NCBI GenBank assembly: GCA_017694915.1 | Contig: JADIMF010000002.1 | Location: 1-40,714, forward strand | DNA length: 40,714 nucleotides | DNA from: Candidatus Ornithospirochaeta stercoravium | GTDB taxonomy: Bacteria > Spirochaetota > Spirochaetia > Sphaerochaetales > Sphaerochaetaceae | Direction: 5' to 3' | Shown here: in pieces, positions 7,834 through 19,200 of the stretch | Layout: every line of letters begins with the position of its first letter | Numbering within the stretch: the stretch's first letter is position 1 | Notes under the pieces: generated by a model | Told to the model about the DNA's origin: nothing | Seen by the model: the letters and a program-made list of their open reading frames with translations, nothing else | Databases searched by the model: none | Made by a program: the position numbers and the translations under genes

Positions 7834-9260
7834 TTCCTTACTACCCTGAAACCAGCTGTCTCCGAACACATGTTCTTCGGCATTGCTCCGACTGTGTCGA
7901 TTGTTATCTCATCGAGCGCGTTGAGATAGCTTCCGCCTTTAACGACAGCATCATCATAAGGATAACTCTTTCCAAGCTCAATGGCGGTTTCATAATCAGA
8001 GATACGCGAAAGCGGGATATATGGTGTTGAAGTGAATTCCCAGAGCTGACCCATCATCCCTGATGGTGATGAGAGATCGTTATCAACGACAACAAGAGAG
8101 GTGGAATATGGTTTGTCAGATGCTGAAAGCGCTGCTCTGTACCATTGAGCTTCTGTCGGCAGGGAATATTCATTGCCTGTCTTCTCTGAAAGCCATCTGC
8201 AGTATGCTTCAGCTGCATGCACAGATATATTCCTTACAGGACGTGTGGAAATTACCGATACAGAGAGTGCTGTTCCCTTGAGATAATTCTCATCGACCAT
8301 GCCATCTTCGATGAGCTTTTCTCTGTTTGAAGCGCTCCAGTAGGGATTTTCATCAACAAACAGGGCATATTCATATTCCGAAACTGGATGCGCGGCGATT
8401 GAGAACGCTGGAACATCGATAGTAACAGAGCTTTCATTTATTTCCGGATACGACAGACTTCTCTTTCCACCCATCGTGATACTGGAGTCATCAAAGAGAT
8501 AGAATCCATCGCTGTAGCGTGGGGAAGAAAGGGTATATGACGTGGAATCTGAACCTGTAGATTCTTCTGCTGAAGAGAAAAGCGCTGAAAGTCTCGCATC
8601 GAGCGCCAAGCTCTCTTCCGATTCAAAGCCTGTGCTGCTTCCGAGAAGAATTTCCCTTGCTGCAAGGTAATCTGCGTAAATCGTCTCAGATGTAATATGC
8701 ATCATCCCGTAGAGCCATTCTGCGGAGATGTCATCAAAACCGAGCACCGCCGCATTCTTTGCGAATGACTGGAAGAGCGGTGGATAATTATATCTTTCAG
8801 AATAGGTAAGCACCTTTGATCTGGAAGCTATGGATGAGACGAATCTTTCCCTTACAGTGCTTTCTATTTCAATGCTGTTTTCCGGATTGAATGAGATTAC
8901 TGCAGGTTTATGAGAGAAAAGCGTGAAGAATATCCTTCTCGGAATCCTTGCACCGATACTTCCTGCATCTGCTCCTGAGATGGTGAATGAGAATTCATGC
9001 TCTCCTGAAGGTATCCTGTAAATGCTTCCCTCCGATGATCCCAGGTAAACACCATCCATGTAGATTGCTGTATCAGATGTCGGGATGCTGAACCTGACAT
9101 AGCTGTTTTTTGATACGAGTCCCGGAAGTACACAGAGAATGAAGAATGCTGCAAGTATGATTATGATTATCCCGATAAGGATGAATACGCCAGGTCTTAT
9201 GCCGTTTATCGGCTTGAGATGGACCGGCTCAACCTCCGGGAGCTTATTTTTCCTGATCAT
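7830..9260 (-). CDS. Membrane-anchored PEGA plus SUMF1/FGE-like domain protein (start corrected to 9260)
   Basis: N-terminal TM FILIGIIIIILAAFFILC, PEGA-like AIYMDGVYLGSSEGSIYRIPSGEHEF, C-terminal SUMF-like AAEAYCRWLSEKTGNEYSLPTEAQWYRAA ... VKGGSYLN ... TAGFRVVRK. The upstream track extension overlaps lepB and looks spurious. Confidence 0.8.
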   Translation of the reverse strand: MIRKNKLPEVEPVHLKPINGIRPGVFILIGIIIIILAAFFILCVLPGLVSKNSYVRFSIPTSDTAIYMDGVYLGSSEGSIYRIPSGEHEFSFTISGADAGSIGARIPRRIFFTLFSHKPAVISFNPENSIEIESTVRERFVSSIASRSKVLTYSERYNYPPLFQSFAKNAAVLGFDDISAEWLYGMMHITSETIYADYLAAREILLGSSTGFESEESLALDARLSALFSSAEESTGSDSTSYTLSSPRYSDGFYLFDDSSITMGGKRSLSYPEINESSVTIDVPAFSIAAHPVSEYEYALFVDENPYWSASNREKLIEDGMVDENYLKGTALSVSVISTRPVRNISVHAAEAYCRWLSEKTGNEYSLPTEAQWYRAALSASDKPYSTSLVVVDNDLSSPSGMMGQLWEFTSTPYIPLSRISDYETAIELGKSYPYDDAVVKGGSYLNALDEITIDTVGAMPKNMCSETAGFRVVRK

Positions 9261-9288
9261 AGCCTTATAGTCTGGAAAACAAAATCCC

Positions 9289-9317
9289 TTGTCAACAAAC
9301 GTCTTGCGGTGTACTTT
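9289..9317 (+). promoter_or_regulatory. Predicted lepB promoter (possible leaderless start)
   Basis: TTGTCA (9289-9294), 17 nt spacer, TACTTT (9312-9317); ATG at 9324. Confidence 0.5.
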
Positions 9318-9323
9318 GTCGTT

Positions 9324-10331
9324 ATGAACCGTTTTCTTGCATTTCTTGAGAAGCGCGTGGAGCACCATCTGACGAAAAGGAAGAGGATAAAGGCATTTGA
9401 AAGCGAAAGGAAGCATACCATCCTCTCCGAGATATGGAGCTGGGTCGATGCGCTTATCTTCGCCATATTCTGGGTGATAATAATCAATCAGTATCTCTTC
9501 CAGCTTTTCGTCATACCATCCCCATCCATGGTCGGGACTCTCGATGTGGGTGACAGGGTCATCGTGAACAAGGATGCATATGGTGTGGAGCTTTATCCTG
9601 CAGGAAAGAAGGTTTTCTCGGACAACAGGCGTGTCCAGCGTGATGAGATAATAACTTTCTATAACCCTGAGTATGAATCGAAAGGACCTCTCTTCGATAT
9701 CCTCTCGCAGGTCGTGTACATGGGAACGCTGACACTGGTCAACATCGATAAGAATGATGATGGAACACCTGCAGAGAGACTCTATGTCAAAAGAGCAGTG
9801 GGAATGGGTGGCGATGAGATAAACTTCCAGAACGGCAATGTCGTCATAAAAGCATCTGGAACTGATGAGTATCTGAAGGAAGAGGACTTCAGAGATGCTC
9901 TTTCCCTTGCGGAAGGGCCTCACAGAAGCGTTGATCCTGTCTATTACGATGGCCTCAAGGCTGCCGCAGCTTTAACATCATATGATGAGAACGGATATGC
10001 ATCCTATGCTCCGCAGCATCTGATAAGGGATTATTCCGAGCTCCGCGGCTCAGGGTATGACTATATCTTCGACAGATATGAGTTTGAACGCTCCAGAACC
10101 AGAACTGCCTATTCATTCAATCCGTCTGATATGAATAAACGATCCGATGCGGCTGTATATGATAACGGTATCTATGTTCCGGAGGGTAAGGTGCTTCCTC
10201 TCGGTGACAACAGGGATAATTCCAACGATGGCCGTTATTTCGGTCCTGTCGATGAGACGAGGATAAACGGAAGGGTAATAGGAAGATTCTGGCCTATTAC
10301 GAGAATATCGTCGCTTCTGGATAACCATTGA
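9324..10331 (+). CDS. lepB: Signal peptidase I
   Basis: Ser motif IPSPSMVGTLDVGDRVIVNK, Lys motif LYVKRAVGMGGDEI, GDNRDNSNDGRYFGPV; start MNRFLAFL chosen. Confidence 0.93.
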   Translation: MNRFLAFLEKRVEHHLTKRKRIKAFESERKHTILSEIWSWVDALIFAIFWVIIINQYLFQLFVIPSPSMVGTLDVGDRVIVNKDAYGVELYPAGKKVFSDNRRVQRDEIITFYNPEYESKGPLFDILSQVVYMGTLTLVNIDKNDDGTPAERLYVKRAVGMGGDEINFQNGNVVIKASGTDEYLKEEDFRDALSLAEGPHRSVDPVYYDGLKAAAALTSYDENGYASYAPQHLIRDYSELRGSGYDYIFDRYEFERSRTRTAYSFNPSDMNKRSDAAVYDNGIYVPEGKVLPLGDNRDNSNDGRYFGPVDETRINGRVIGRFWPITRISSLLDNH

Positions 10332-11449
10332 TGGAAGGACTCGACTATTCAAGACCGCTTTCACTGTATATCCATGTTCCTTTCTGTGAGAGGAAATGCG
10401 ATTACTGTGCCTTCTACTCGGTACCGTATTGCCGCTATGAGGAGAAGACAGAACGATACATCGATATGCTCCTTGGGGAGATAGATGCGCTCAACAGGGA
10501 TTATAAGAAAGCTTATAAGACGATATTCATAGGTGGAGGAAATCCGGGAATACTGGGCGTGGAGAATCTTCGCCGCATTCTCCTCAAAGCTTCGGAAAAC
10601 GGCATGGCCGAAGAGACGACGATTGAGATAAACCCCGAGAATCTTGATGAGAGCATCCTCTCTCTCGGTAATCTCATAACCCGCATATCGATCGGGATAC
10701 AGAGCATGAGCGACAAGTCGTTGAGGATTCTCGGAAGAAATTCTGACAGGGAGAATAATCTCAGGGCATTGTCTCTTCTCTCATCATCTCCGTACAGATG
10801 GAATGCTGATATAATCACGGCAATTCCCGGTACATCACCTGAAGATACGCTTTCTGATATAGAGGAGATTGCTTCATACAATCCCGGGCATATTTCCTTC
10901 TACTGTCTCACATTCGAGGAGAACACCCCGCTTGTGAAGCGTATAAAACCTCTCGACAGCGATACTGAGGCTGACTTCCTGGAAAAGGGCTGGGAGAAGC
11001 TGAGAAGCCTTGGCTACGAGCATTATGAGGTGTCGAACTTCGCGAAGAAAGGGGCGAGATGCCGCCATAACGAGGTTTACTGGCACCTCGGGCAGTATGT
11101 CGGATTCGGGCCGGGAGCTGAGAGCAGCGTGGGCTATGAGAGGATTATCTCAATGAGGGATTCCGAGACTGTGGATGAGTACCTGAAGCGCCCTGTGATG
11201 ACATGCTCAAGGCTGAGCAAGGAGGAGAGTGAGGAGGAGTTCATGCTCGTCTCCCTCCGCACATCTGACGGAATAGACAAGAATGAATTCGGAAAGAGGT
11301 TCTCACATTCATTCGATTTCCGGTATGGGGATGCAGTGAAGACGATGAATGAGGAATTCTATATCGATGACAATGAGCATTTTGCCCTTACAGAGAAGGG
11401 ATTCATGATGCTTGACTGGGTGATTCTGCACCTTGTAGCGGGAATATAG
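10328..11449 (+). CDS. hemW: HemW-like radical SAM protein (coproporphyrinogen III oxidase-like)
   Basis: YIHVPFCERKCDYCAFYS, FIGGGNPGIL, IEINPENL, RISIGIQSM, YEVSNFAKKGARCRHNEVYW. Confidence 0.9.
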   Translation: MMEGLDYSRPLSLYIHVPFCERKCDYCAFYSVPYCRYEEKTERYIDMLLGEIDALNRDYKKAYKTIFIGGGNPGILGVENLRRILLKASENGMAEETTIEINPENLDESILSLGNLITRISIGIQSMSDKSLRILGRNSDRENNLRALSLLSSSPYRWNADIITAIPGTSPEDTLSDIEEIASYNPGHISFYCLTFEENTPLVKRIKPLDSDTEADFLEKGWEKLRSLGYEHYEVSNFAKKGARCRHNEVYWHLGQYVGFGPGAESSVGYERIISMRDSETVDEYLKRPVMTCSRLSKEESEEEFMLVSLRTSDGIDKNEFGKRFSHSFDFRYGDAVKTMNEEFYIDDNEHFALTEKGFMMLDWVILHLVAGI

Positions 11450-11516
11450 TCGGGAAAATATATCTTTGCACTCAAGACAATTGATTTTGTACCGTGATAT
11501 GCGGTATAAGCAATTG

Positions 11517-11546
11517 TTGACAGCAAGGATGCCCTTGTGGTAATTT
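11517..11546 (+). promoter_or_regulatory. Predicted promoter for the yebC-ruvCAB cluster
   Basis: TTGACA (11517-11522), 18 nt spacer, TAATTT (11541-11546). Confidence 0.4.
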
Positions 11547-11590
11547 GTTTCGGGATTCAACAGATATATTCTATATAGTGAGAGGTATTT

Positions 11591-12331
11591 ATGTCTGGCC
11601 ATAGCAAATGGGCAACAATAAAGCACAAGAAGGGAATCGCTGACGCAAAGCGCGGTCAGAAATTCACAAAGCTTATCAAGGAAATCACAGTAGCAGCAAA
11701 GAGCGGCGCAGATCCTGAGGGAAATGCAAGACTCAGAACTGCAATCCTCAAGGCAAAAGCAGAGAACATGCCTAAGGATAACATCGATCGTGCTATCAAG
11801 AAGGGAAGCGGAGAGCTTGGAAACGCAACTTTCTATGAGCTGACATACGAGGGATACGCACCAGGTGGTGTTGCTATCATCATCGATACTCTTACTGATA
11901 ACAAGAACAGAACAGCTGCGGACGTAAGATCTACTCTTACAAAGCTCGGTGGTTCACTTGGTGCAACTGGCTGCGTAAGCTACATGTTCCAGACAAAGGG
12001 TGTCATCACATATGATGGTGAGAAGTATACAGAGGACCAGATCCTTGAGGCTGCTCTTGAGAATGGCGCTGAGGATGTATCTTCAGAGGATGGAGTGATT
12101 GAGGTCACAACAAGCCCTGCAGATTTCGCTCAGGTTCTTGAGGCAATGCAGGCTGCAGGCTTCGAGCAGGATAGCGCTGATATTTCCCGTGTCGCTGATC
12201 AGATGGTCAAGCTCGATAACGAGAAGGCTAACAAGGTCATGAACATCGTCAACAGACTTGAGGATCTCGATGATGTTCAGCAGGTTTCAACCAACCTTGA
12301 GCTTCCGGACGATTTCCAGGAAGAAGAGTGA
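11591..12331 (+). CDS. yebC: YebC/PmpR family protein
   Basis: MSGHSKWATIKHKKGIADAKRGQKFTKLIKEI, GYAPGGVAIIIDTLTDNKNRTAADVR. Confidence 0.96.
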   Translation: MSGHSKWATIKHKKGIADAKRGQKFTKLIKEITVAAKSGADPEGNARLRTAILKAKAENMPKDNIDRAIKKGSGELGNATFYELTYEGYAPGGVAIIIDTLTDNKNRTAADVRSTLTKLGGSLGATGCVSYMFQTKGVITYDGEKYTEDQILEAALENGAEDVSSEDGVIEVTTSPADFAQVLEAMQAAGFEQDSADISRVADQMVKLDNEKANKVMNIVNRLEDLDDVQQVSTNLELPDDFQEEE

Positions 12332-12819
12332 TTGTCCTCGGTATAGATCCGGGACTTGCAGATACAGGCTGGGGTGTTGTCGAATTCGATGGGCAGCATT
12401 ACCGGCCTGTTTCTTTCGGTATAGTCACGACCCCTGCAGGTGAGGATCTTCAGAAACGCATCTATACTATCGGGCAGGATCTGGGAGAGCTTGCTCTTAA
12501 ATACAATGCCTCCGTTGTATCGATGGAGGATATCTTCTTCACGAAGAACATCTCATCTGCAATACCGGTTGCAAAGGTAATCGGGGCTGCCCTGTATCGT
12601 TTCTCAGAGCTCGGTATTCCTGTTCATCTCTTTTCACCGCTTCAGATCAAGACCGCTGTCACCGGAATGGGCAGGGCCGATAAATTCCAGGTTCAGGAGA
12701 TGGTGAAGGTCATTCTGAAGCTCAAGTCGATACCTCGCCCCGATCATGCAGCCGACGCCCTTGCAGACTGCATATGCTATTGCTCCTCATTGTCACTGAA
12801 AGATAAGATAGGGCTATGA
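12328..12819 (+). CDS. ruvC: Holliday junction endonuclease RuvC
   Basis: VLGIDPGLADTGWGVVE, MEDIFF, DHAADALADCICY; GTG start overlapping yebC. Confidence 0.94.
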   Translation: MIVLGIDPGLADTGWGVVEFDGQHYRPVSFGIVTTPAGEDLQKRIYTIGQDLGELALKYNASVVSMEDIFFTKNISSAIPVAKVIGAALYRFSELGIPVHLFSPLQIKTAVTGMGRADKFQVQEMVKVILKLKSIPRPDHAADALADCICYCSSLSLKDKIGL

Positions 12820-13457
12820 TCAACGCAATTCATGGACGACCTGTAGAGATACGTCCGGACTACATAACCATCCTTACTCCGGGAGGGGTGGAATATCGCC
12901 TGGAGGTCACGAGGAATACCTCTGAGCGTATTTCCGCGATTCCCCAGGAGGAGAGGGAGAATATAAGGGTATTTGCATACCTTCAGCACAGGGAGGATGC
13001 GATGACTCTCTTCGGATTCTATTCCGAGGAGGAGAGATTCTGCTTCGAGCAGCTCCAGACAGTACCAGGAATAGGTGCGCGTCAGGCACTGAGGATTCTT
13101 TCAGGAATCACTGTCGCAGCTCTTATCAAGGCTCTCGATGCCCAGGATGTGAAAACACTTGCAAAGGTTCCCGGTGTCGGACAGAAGACGGCGCAGAAGC
13201 TCATTCTCCAGCTCAAGAATGTCCTTGTTCTCGAAGAGGAGGAGACAGGTAGTGCTGAAACCTCCGATGGGATGGTACCTCTTCAGGAATACAGGGATAT
13301 GATAGATTCTTTTGCCGCGATGGGACATGACAGGAGAATCGTCGTTAGGACTCTGTCAGAGGTGATAAAAGAGAACGAGGAGAAGCTCAGAAGCAGTGAT
13401 TACCGCACGCTTGAGCCTGTCATCTTCTCGATAATGCTTAAGAGGCTTTCCAAATGA
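12816..13457 (+). CDS. ruvA: Holliday junction branch migration protein RuvA
   Basis: [22 protein letters not shown] and [17 protein letters not shown] HhH motifs; between ruvC and ruvB. Confidence 0.94.
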   Translation: MINAIHGRPVEIRPDYITILTPGGVEYRLEVTRNTSERISAIPQEERENIRVFAYLQHREDAMTLFGFYSEEERFCFEQLQTVPGIGARQALRILSGITVAALIKALDAQDVKTLAKVPGVGQKTAQKLILQLKNVLVLEEEETGSAETSDGMVPLQEYRDMIDSFAAMGHDRRIVVRTLSEVIKENEEKLRSSDYRTLEPVIFSIMLKRLSK

Positions 13458-14515
13458 TACAGGATAAAAGCGAGGATATGAAAATAGAGGAGACTGCCGT
13501 TTCCAGACCCGTCGATGCGGCATTCCAGGAAGAGGACAGGCAGGAGAATATTCTCCGTCCACGCTATCTTACCGATTTCCAGGGACAGCAGTCGATAAAG
13601 GATAACCTCTCTGTTTTCATCAAAGCTGCAAAGAACAGAGGAGACGCGCTCGATCACACATTCATTGTCGGCCCACCAGGACTTGGAAAGACGACGCTTG
13701 CATCGATTATCGCGAACGAGATGCATAGCGAGATAAGAATGACATCAGCTCCGGCTCTCGATAAGCCGAAGGATCTTGCTGGAATCCTGACGAATGTCTC
13801 TGAGAACTCCGTTTTCTTCATCGATGAGATCCATCGTCTGAAGCCTGCTCTTGAGGAGATGCTTTACATAGCGATGGAGGATTTCGAGATTGACTGGGTC
13901 ATCGGGCAGGGACCAGCGGCAAGAACGATGAGAGTTCCTCTTCCGCGCTTCACGCTAATTGGTGCGACAACGAAAGCAGGTTCTGTATCATCTCCGCTTG
14001 CATCGAGATTCGGAATCAACATACATATCGATCTTTATAGTCCTGAGGAGCTCATGACCATCATCTCACGCTCGGCGCGTATCCTGAATACAAGCATCAC
14101 AGACGATGCCGTTGCCGCTCTTGCACGCTGTTCGAGGGGAACTCCACGTATTGCGAACAGACTTCTGAGGAGGCTTCGTGATTTCGCGGCGGTATTAGGG
14201 GATGGAACGATTACCGGTGATATCGTGAGGGAAGGCCTTACTAGGCTTGGAATAGATGAGAACGGCCTTGAGAAGATGGATAGACAGATACTCAAGACAA
14301 TCATCGATTTCTATAATGGAGGTCCTGTCGGAGCCGATACGCTCTCGATTTCCGTGGGTGAGGCTGTTGAGAGCCTTGAGGATTATTATGAGCCGTATCT
14401 CATTCAGCAGGGATATCTCAAGCGTACCCAGCGGGGCCGCTGTGTCACAGATAAGGCTTATGAACTGCTGAAGAGAAGGAGAACAGGAGATGCTGACCAA
14501 GGATTACTATTTTGA
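13454..14515 (+). CDS. ruvB: Holliday junction branch migration helicase RuvB
   Basis: [19 protein letters not shown], Walker [40 protein letters not shown]. Confidence 0.97.
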   Translation: MIQDKSEDMKIEETAVSRPVDAAFQEEDRQENILRPRYLTDFQGQQSIKDNLSVFIKAAKNRGDALDHTFIVGPPGLGKTTLASIIANEMHSEIRMTSAPALDKPKDLAGILTNVSENSVFFIDEIHRLKPALEEMLYIAMEDFEIDWVIGQGPAARTMRVPLPRFTLIGATTKAGSVSSPLASRFGINIHIDLYSPEELMTIISRSARILNTSITDDAVAALARCSRGTPRIANRLLRRLRDFAAVLGDGTITGDIVREGLTRLGIDENGLEKMDRQILKTIIDFYNGGPVGADTLSISVGEAVESLEDYYEPYLIQQGYLKRTQRGRCVTDKAYELLKRRRTGDADQGLLF

Positions 14516-15533
14516 TCTGCCTGAGGAACTGATCGCCCAGGAGCCTTCAGAGAGAAGAGGCGAGGATCGTCTTCTTCTCATCGATAAGCTTACAGGCGCA
14601 TATGAAGATCATATGATGGCCGATTTCCCCTCTCTCATACATCCCGATTCTGTTATCGTTGTTAATAACTCGAAGGTCAGGAAAGCGCGTGTTTACGGAG
14701 AATCTGAAACAGGTGGTATCGTTGAGTTCCTCTTTCTCGGAATGGAGGAGGATGGAACATGGAAATGCATGGTCACGAAGACGAAGAAGCAGAGAAAAGG
14801 TAAAGGTTATGTATTTCTTCTCAAGGATGGCACCAAAAGCGATATAACAGGTGTCATAGAAAGGGAGAATCCTGACGGAACGAGATCAGTAAGACTCGAC
14901 AGGGTAGTTGATGAAAGCTTCTTCTCAGAGTGCGGCCATGTTCCGCTTCCGCCTTATATCAAGAGGGATGACAACTGGAACGATGAATCTAGATACCAGA
15001 CTGTATATGCAAAGAACATAGGCTCTGTCGCATCTCCGACAGCCGGCCTTCATTTCACCGTTCCTCTGATGGAGAAGGTGAAGTCGATGGGTATTCCGAT
15101 CTATGAGGTCACGCTTCATGTCGGAGCGGGTACATTCCTTCCTGTGCGTACGGAGAACATCGAGGATCATCATATGCACACTGAGCATTATGAGATTACA
15201 GATGAGACTGCGGATGCGCTCAACAGGGCAAAAAGCAGCGGGAAGAGGATTGTCGCCATCGGCACCACGTCTGTAAGGACTCTTGAGAGCGCTGCTGATG
15301 AGAACGGGCGTCTGTCAAAGCTTTACGGCAATACCGATATCTTCATCCATCCTGGATACAGCTTCCGCTTCATCGATGATCTTCTGACGAATTTCCACAC
15401 ACCGGAGTCAACGCTTCTGATGCTTGTATCAGCACTCGCGGGAAGAGAGCATATACTCTCTGCGTACGAGCATGCGATAAAAGAGCGTTATCATTTCTTC
15501 AGCTACGGCGATGCCGTGTTCATCAGAGGCTGA
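14490..15533 (+). CDS. queA: S-adenosylmethionine:tRNA ribosyltransferase-isomerase
   Basis: [85 protein letters not shown]. Confidence 0.96.
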   Translation: MLTKDYYFDLPEELIAQEPSERRGEDRLLLIDKLTGAYEDHMMADFPSLIHPDSVIVVNNSKVRKARVYGESETGGIVEFLFLGMEEDGTWKCMVTKTKKQRKGKGYVFLLKDGTKSDITGVIERENPDGTRSVRLDRVVDESFFSECGHVPLPPYIKRDDNWNDESRYQTVYAKNIGSVASPTAGLHFTVPLMEKVKSMGIPIYEVTLHVGAGTFLPVRTENIEDHHMHTEHYEITDETADALNRAKSSGKRIVAIGTTSVRTLESAADENGRLSKLYGNTDIFIHPGYSFRFIDDLLTNFHTPESTLLMLVSALAGREHILSAYEHAIKERYHFFSYGDAVFIRG

Positions 15534-16140
15534 AGGAAGAGAGGTATTTCCTTATCTCCATCTCGACGGTGTCAATCGGCTTTGAGCCATCGACGACGAG
15601 CAGGTTGACGCCTTCTGGGAGATTCTCGAATTCCCTGAGATAATTGTTGCGGACTGAGGTAAGGTACTCAGCTCTGTCGAAAAGCTCCTTCACACCGCCT
15701 CTTTTCTCGATTCTGTTCATGCATTCCTCGACAGGAGTGTCGACGAATATGATGAATTCAGGTGATGGGAAGGCTGAATTTATCGTTCTTACGAAATCTG
15801 GATTGCACTGTACGCTCTGGTATGCGATGGATGAGTAGAAGTATCTGTCGGACATCACGACTCTTCCTTCCTCTGTTATCCTCTCGATACCGTATGAAGG
15901 ATTGTAGAGATGGTCATGCCTGTCGGAGGCATAGAGTAGGGCAAGCGCTTCCGGAGTGGTGACAACCTTCTTCTGTAGCACATCCCTGATCAGAAGTCCT
16001 ATCGGATTCGATGTCGGCTCATTTGTTATGTAATATGGCCTTCTGTTGAACTCATAATAACGCGCAAGGTTCTTTATCTGCGTTGTCGTTCCGGCTCCGT
16101 CGAGGCCTTCGAATACGATGAATGATCTGAGTATGCTCAT
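15523..16140 (-). CDS. tmk: Thymidylate kinase
   Basis: FIVFEGLDGAGTTTQIKNLARY, TNEPT, SDRYFYSSIAYQS; SD GGAGG before ATG. Confidence 0.93.
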   Translation of the reverse strand: MSILRSFIVFEGLDGAGTTTQIKNLARYYEFNRRPYYITNEPTSNPIGLLIRDVLQKKVVTTPEALALLYASDRHDHLYNPSYGIERITEEGRVVMSDRYFYSSIAYQSVQCNPDFVRTINSAFPSPEFIIFVDTPVEECMNRIEKRGGVKELFDRAEYLTSVRNNYLREFENLPEGVNLLVVDGSKPIDTVEMEIRKYLSSFSL

Positions 16141-16212
16141 AAAACCTCCATTTTCCGAGAGTAGCTGAATGTGCTATCCTAAAGAACGAGTATAGTACAG
16201 GACACAGGATAG

Positions 16213-19200
16213 ATGAAATACCATTCGCCATTCTCCGTAATCGCAATATCAATATCTGTCCTTCTTCTCTTCGCAGGAGTTGCGCTTGTTGCTGTATTCT
16301 CAATCGGTATGACATCCCCGACGCTGATCGTCGCAGATATCATAATGGATAAGCTTTCGTCTGCTCCCGGTCCTGTTTCCGTCTCATTTGACTCGATAGA
16401 CAGGAATCTCCGGGATGGCGTGTTCATAAACGGTCTTGATATATCTCTCGAAGGTGAAGAGGTTCTTACAATTGATCAAGTGACTGTGAAAATGGGGTTT
16501 TTCAGCCTGATCAGGTACGCGGTTCTTGGAAATGGGAGCCTCTCTGTTGAGGGAAGCAATGCAAGAATCATGATTCCTGATATCGAAGGAGGCGGAGGAG
16601 GGAGTTCCGGTACTTCTACCTCATTTGAATTCCCATCCTTCCTTGAGCCATACTCGATATCCCTGGAACTTGCAGATACCGTCATCTCATATTCAGGAAC
16701 AAACCTCACTGAGAGTGCAGATCTCTTTCTCTATCTCGACGGCGATGAGAGAACAATCGGACTGGATGCCGTTATCGACGAGGTTATCTTCTCCGATGGT
16801 GAGTTCTCTGCACGCCTTGATAACACCCTCCTCAGCGCTGCTATAGGCGATTCAGTCAGCGTCTCCGTTTCCCTCGATTCCTTAGAAGCCGGAAATGATT
16901 CATTTGATTTAACCCTGTCACGTCCTGCTCTTGTGTTCAGCGATGGAAGCCTTGCCGCATCGTTCTCATCAGCCAGTGGAAAATATGAGGATGCTGAGTT
17001 CTTGCTCTCATCGTCATCAGTTTCGCTTGCTGATGAGAGAATCGAGACTGTCCTTACATCGCTTTCGCTCGGATATGGTGAATACTCCGTGTATGCAGGT
17101 GAAATCGATGCAGTCGGCAGCAAAGATGAACTTTCCATCATCCTCTCATCAGTACGCGCTGAGGATTCTGTTTCGAGGCTTCTTTCCGGAGGCAGGATAA
17201 ACATACTTCTCGATATTCCTTCAAGGAACGTCGACATAACGATACCTTCTGTTTCATCTGAAGTTCTCAGCCGCTTCGATTCCGTTCTCACTCTTGAAGG
17301 CGAGAATCTCCACTTCATCGCTTCGCTTGCAGACAACTGGTCGCTGGATGCTGATGGCGATCTCTTCCTGAGAGGGGAGGATTCAGCGATGAACGGTACT
17401 TCAGGATCGTTCGAGATTGATGCAGGTGGTACTGGAAGCGATGTATCCTTTGCCGACATAGCAATTACCGGAATACATCTTCCATCAATCGAGGATGAGG
17501 CACTCCTGTCGCTCTCGTATGACGGAGAAGGATTCTCTGCTGTCGGTTCATTCGGAGACTATCTGAGAATACGCGCATCCTACAGGAACAGGCTCTCTGT
17601 AGATCTTCTCGCATCGGAGCTGCCTATTTATCCATTCAGGCCATTTGCGGAAGAATATCTTCCAGTGATAACGAATTACATCGGTACCGATACAAGACTC
17701 ACGGGATCTGTAAGCCTTCACCTCGATGAGAATATGACGGGACCGGCGGCATTTGCATTCACTTTATCTGATATGCTCTTCAGGGGAATACCGTTCTCCA
17801 TCGCAGCCTCGCTCAATGGTAATGCTACTGAAGATCATCTCTCGATATCATCGCTTGCACTCACCACTGATTTCGTCAGAGCATCATATGACGGAAGGAT
17901 TTCATACAGAACACTTCTTCCAGAGGGCAGGTTCGTCATCTCGGCAACGGAGACGGGTCGCGAGCTCTTTGTCGGTACGCTCACGCTCACTGATGATACA
18001 GAGTATGCATTCTCCGCAGAGATTCCTCGCTTTGATAACAGCTGGCTCCGGGGCTATGTGAACTGGAGCGAGAGCGGCCTTATTTCCTCTGCCGCAACCC
18101 TGAACAGCGGCGGATATTACTATCCGTTCGCCATCACTGTTGATTTCCATGACAATACGCTCTCCCTTGATAACGAGATGCTCCATATATCGGGTTCATT
18201 CGGCGAGGAGATTGAAGCTTCGATCGAGGCAGATGACTTCACGCTTCCTGTATTCTCCGAAGAGGGGGGTGAACCGTGCACGATCAATGGAGATATATCA
18301 TTCCTCTTCAGTTTCAGCAGACAGGAATTCACAATCGACTCTGAGGACTTCCTCGTAAGCAATATAAGGGGGCTGCCGGAATCTCCTGAGCTCATATTCT
18401 CATTCCACGGATGGAATGACGGAATCGATTTCAATGAGATTACCTTCAGAGGACCGGGTTATCCTGATCTCTCCGGAGCGATGAACATCAATTTCAAGAA
18501 ACCGTCACTCGCTGTATATCTTGGCGACGATGCAGGTGATGAGCACATGATGATAAGCGTCATCAGGATGGATGACGGCATGTTCTCCGGAATACTGAGG
18601 ATGGATTCATTCAACCTCGGAAGAGTCGGTCTTGAAGGTCTTGTCTCAGATGTGAACCTCTCAGCCCGCGCAGGTACATGGGAAACGCTCTCATTCTCCG
18701 GTGACATAAACGCATACAGCACCGATATGATCAACAGGCCGCAGTCGCTCTCAGCTTTCCTCTATATCGACAGCAGTGTTATAGAGGTGAGAAATCTCTC
18801 ATATGTCGGCGGAAATCTCTCTGTGATCAGCCCGGAGGTATCATATTCAGCCGATAGCGGCAGATACACATCATCCTTCACGATTGATTACCTTATCGAG
18901 AAGCCTGACAGGAATTATCCAGTGCATTCATCATTCATGCTATCCGCGGATCTTCCGAGCGGGGAGAACCTGTATGAAGCTGCCCGGAAGATGATTGACG
19001 ACAAGTTCAGAGGTGTTTCCGCATCCCTTGTCATGGATACCCTTGATATTGATGGAAGACTTGTGACGGGCAGAAGGGATCTTGATGTGATCTATGATGG
19101 CTCAGTCCTCGACTTCTCCGGAAGCCTCGTGTCAGGAATGGCTGATATATCGAGCGGAATATTCGATCTCAGTATCGATCTTTCCCCGATTGCGGCATTC

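Noticed and set aside
9261-9923. N-terminal 221 aa of the 697 aa minus ORF
   Set aside because: Antisense to lepB; the plausible TM/PEGA/SUMF protein begins at 9260.
10328-11449. HemW as evidence for heme biosynthesis
   Set aside because: HemW-type proteins are heme chaperones and are common in organisms without the pathway; no other heme gene is present in the window.
11450-11590. Possible tRNA or small RNA before yebC
   Set aside because: Hairpins are present but there is no cloverleaf, T-loop GTTCGA or CCA; better read as promoter-associated repeats.
16731-17459. 242 aa minus-strand ORF inside tamB
   Set aside because: Ser/Arg/Glu-rich antisense translation caused by codon bias; no domain or SD evidence.
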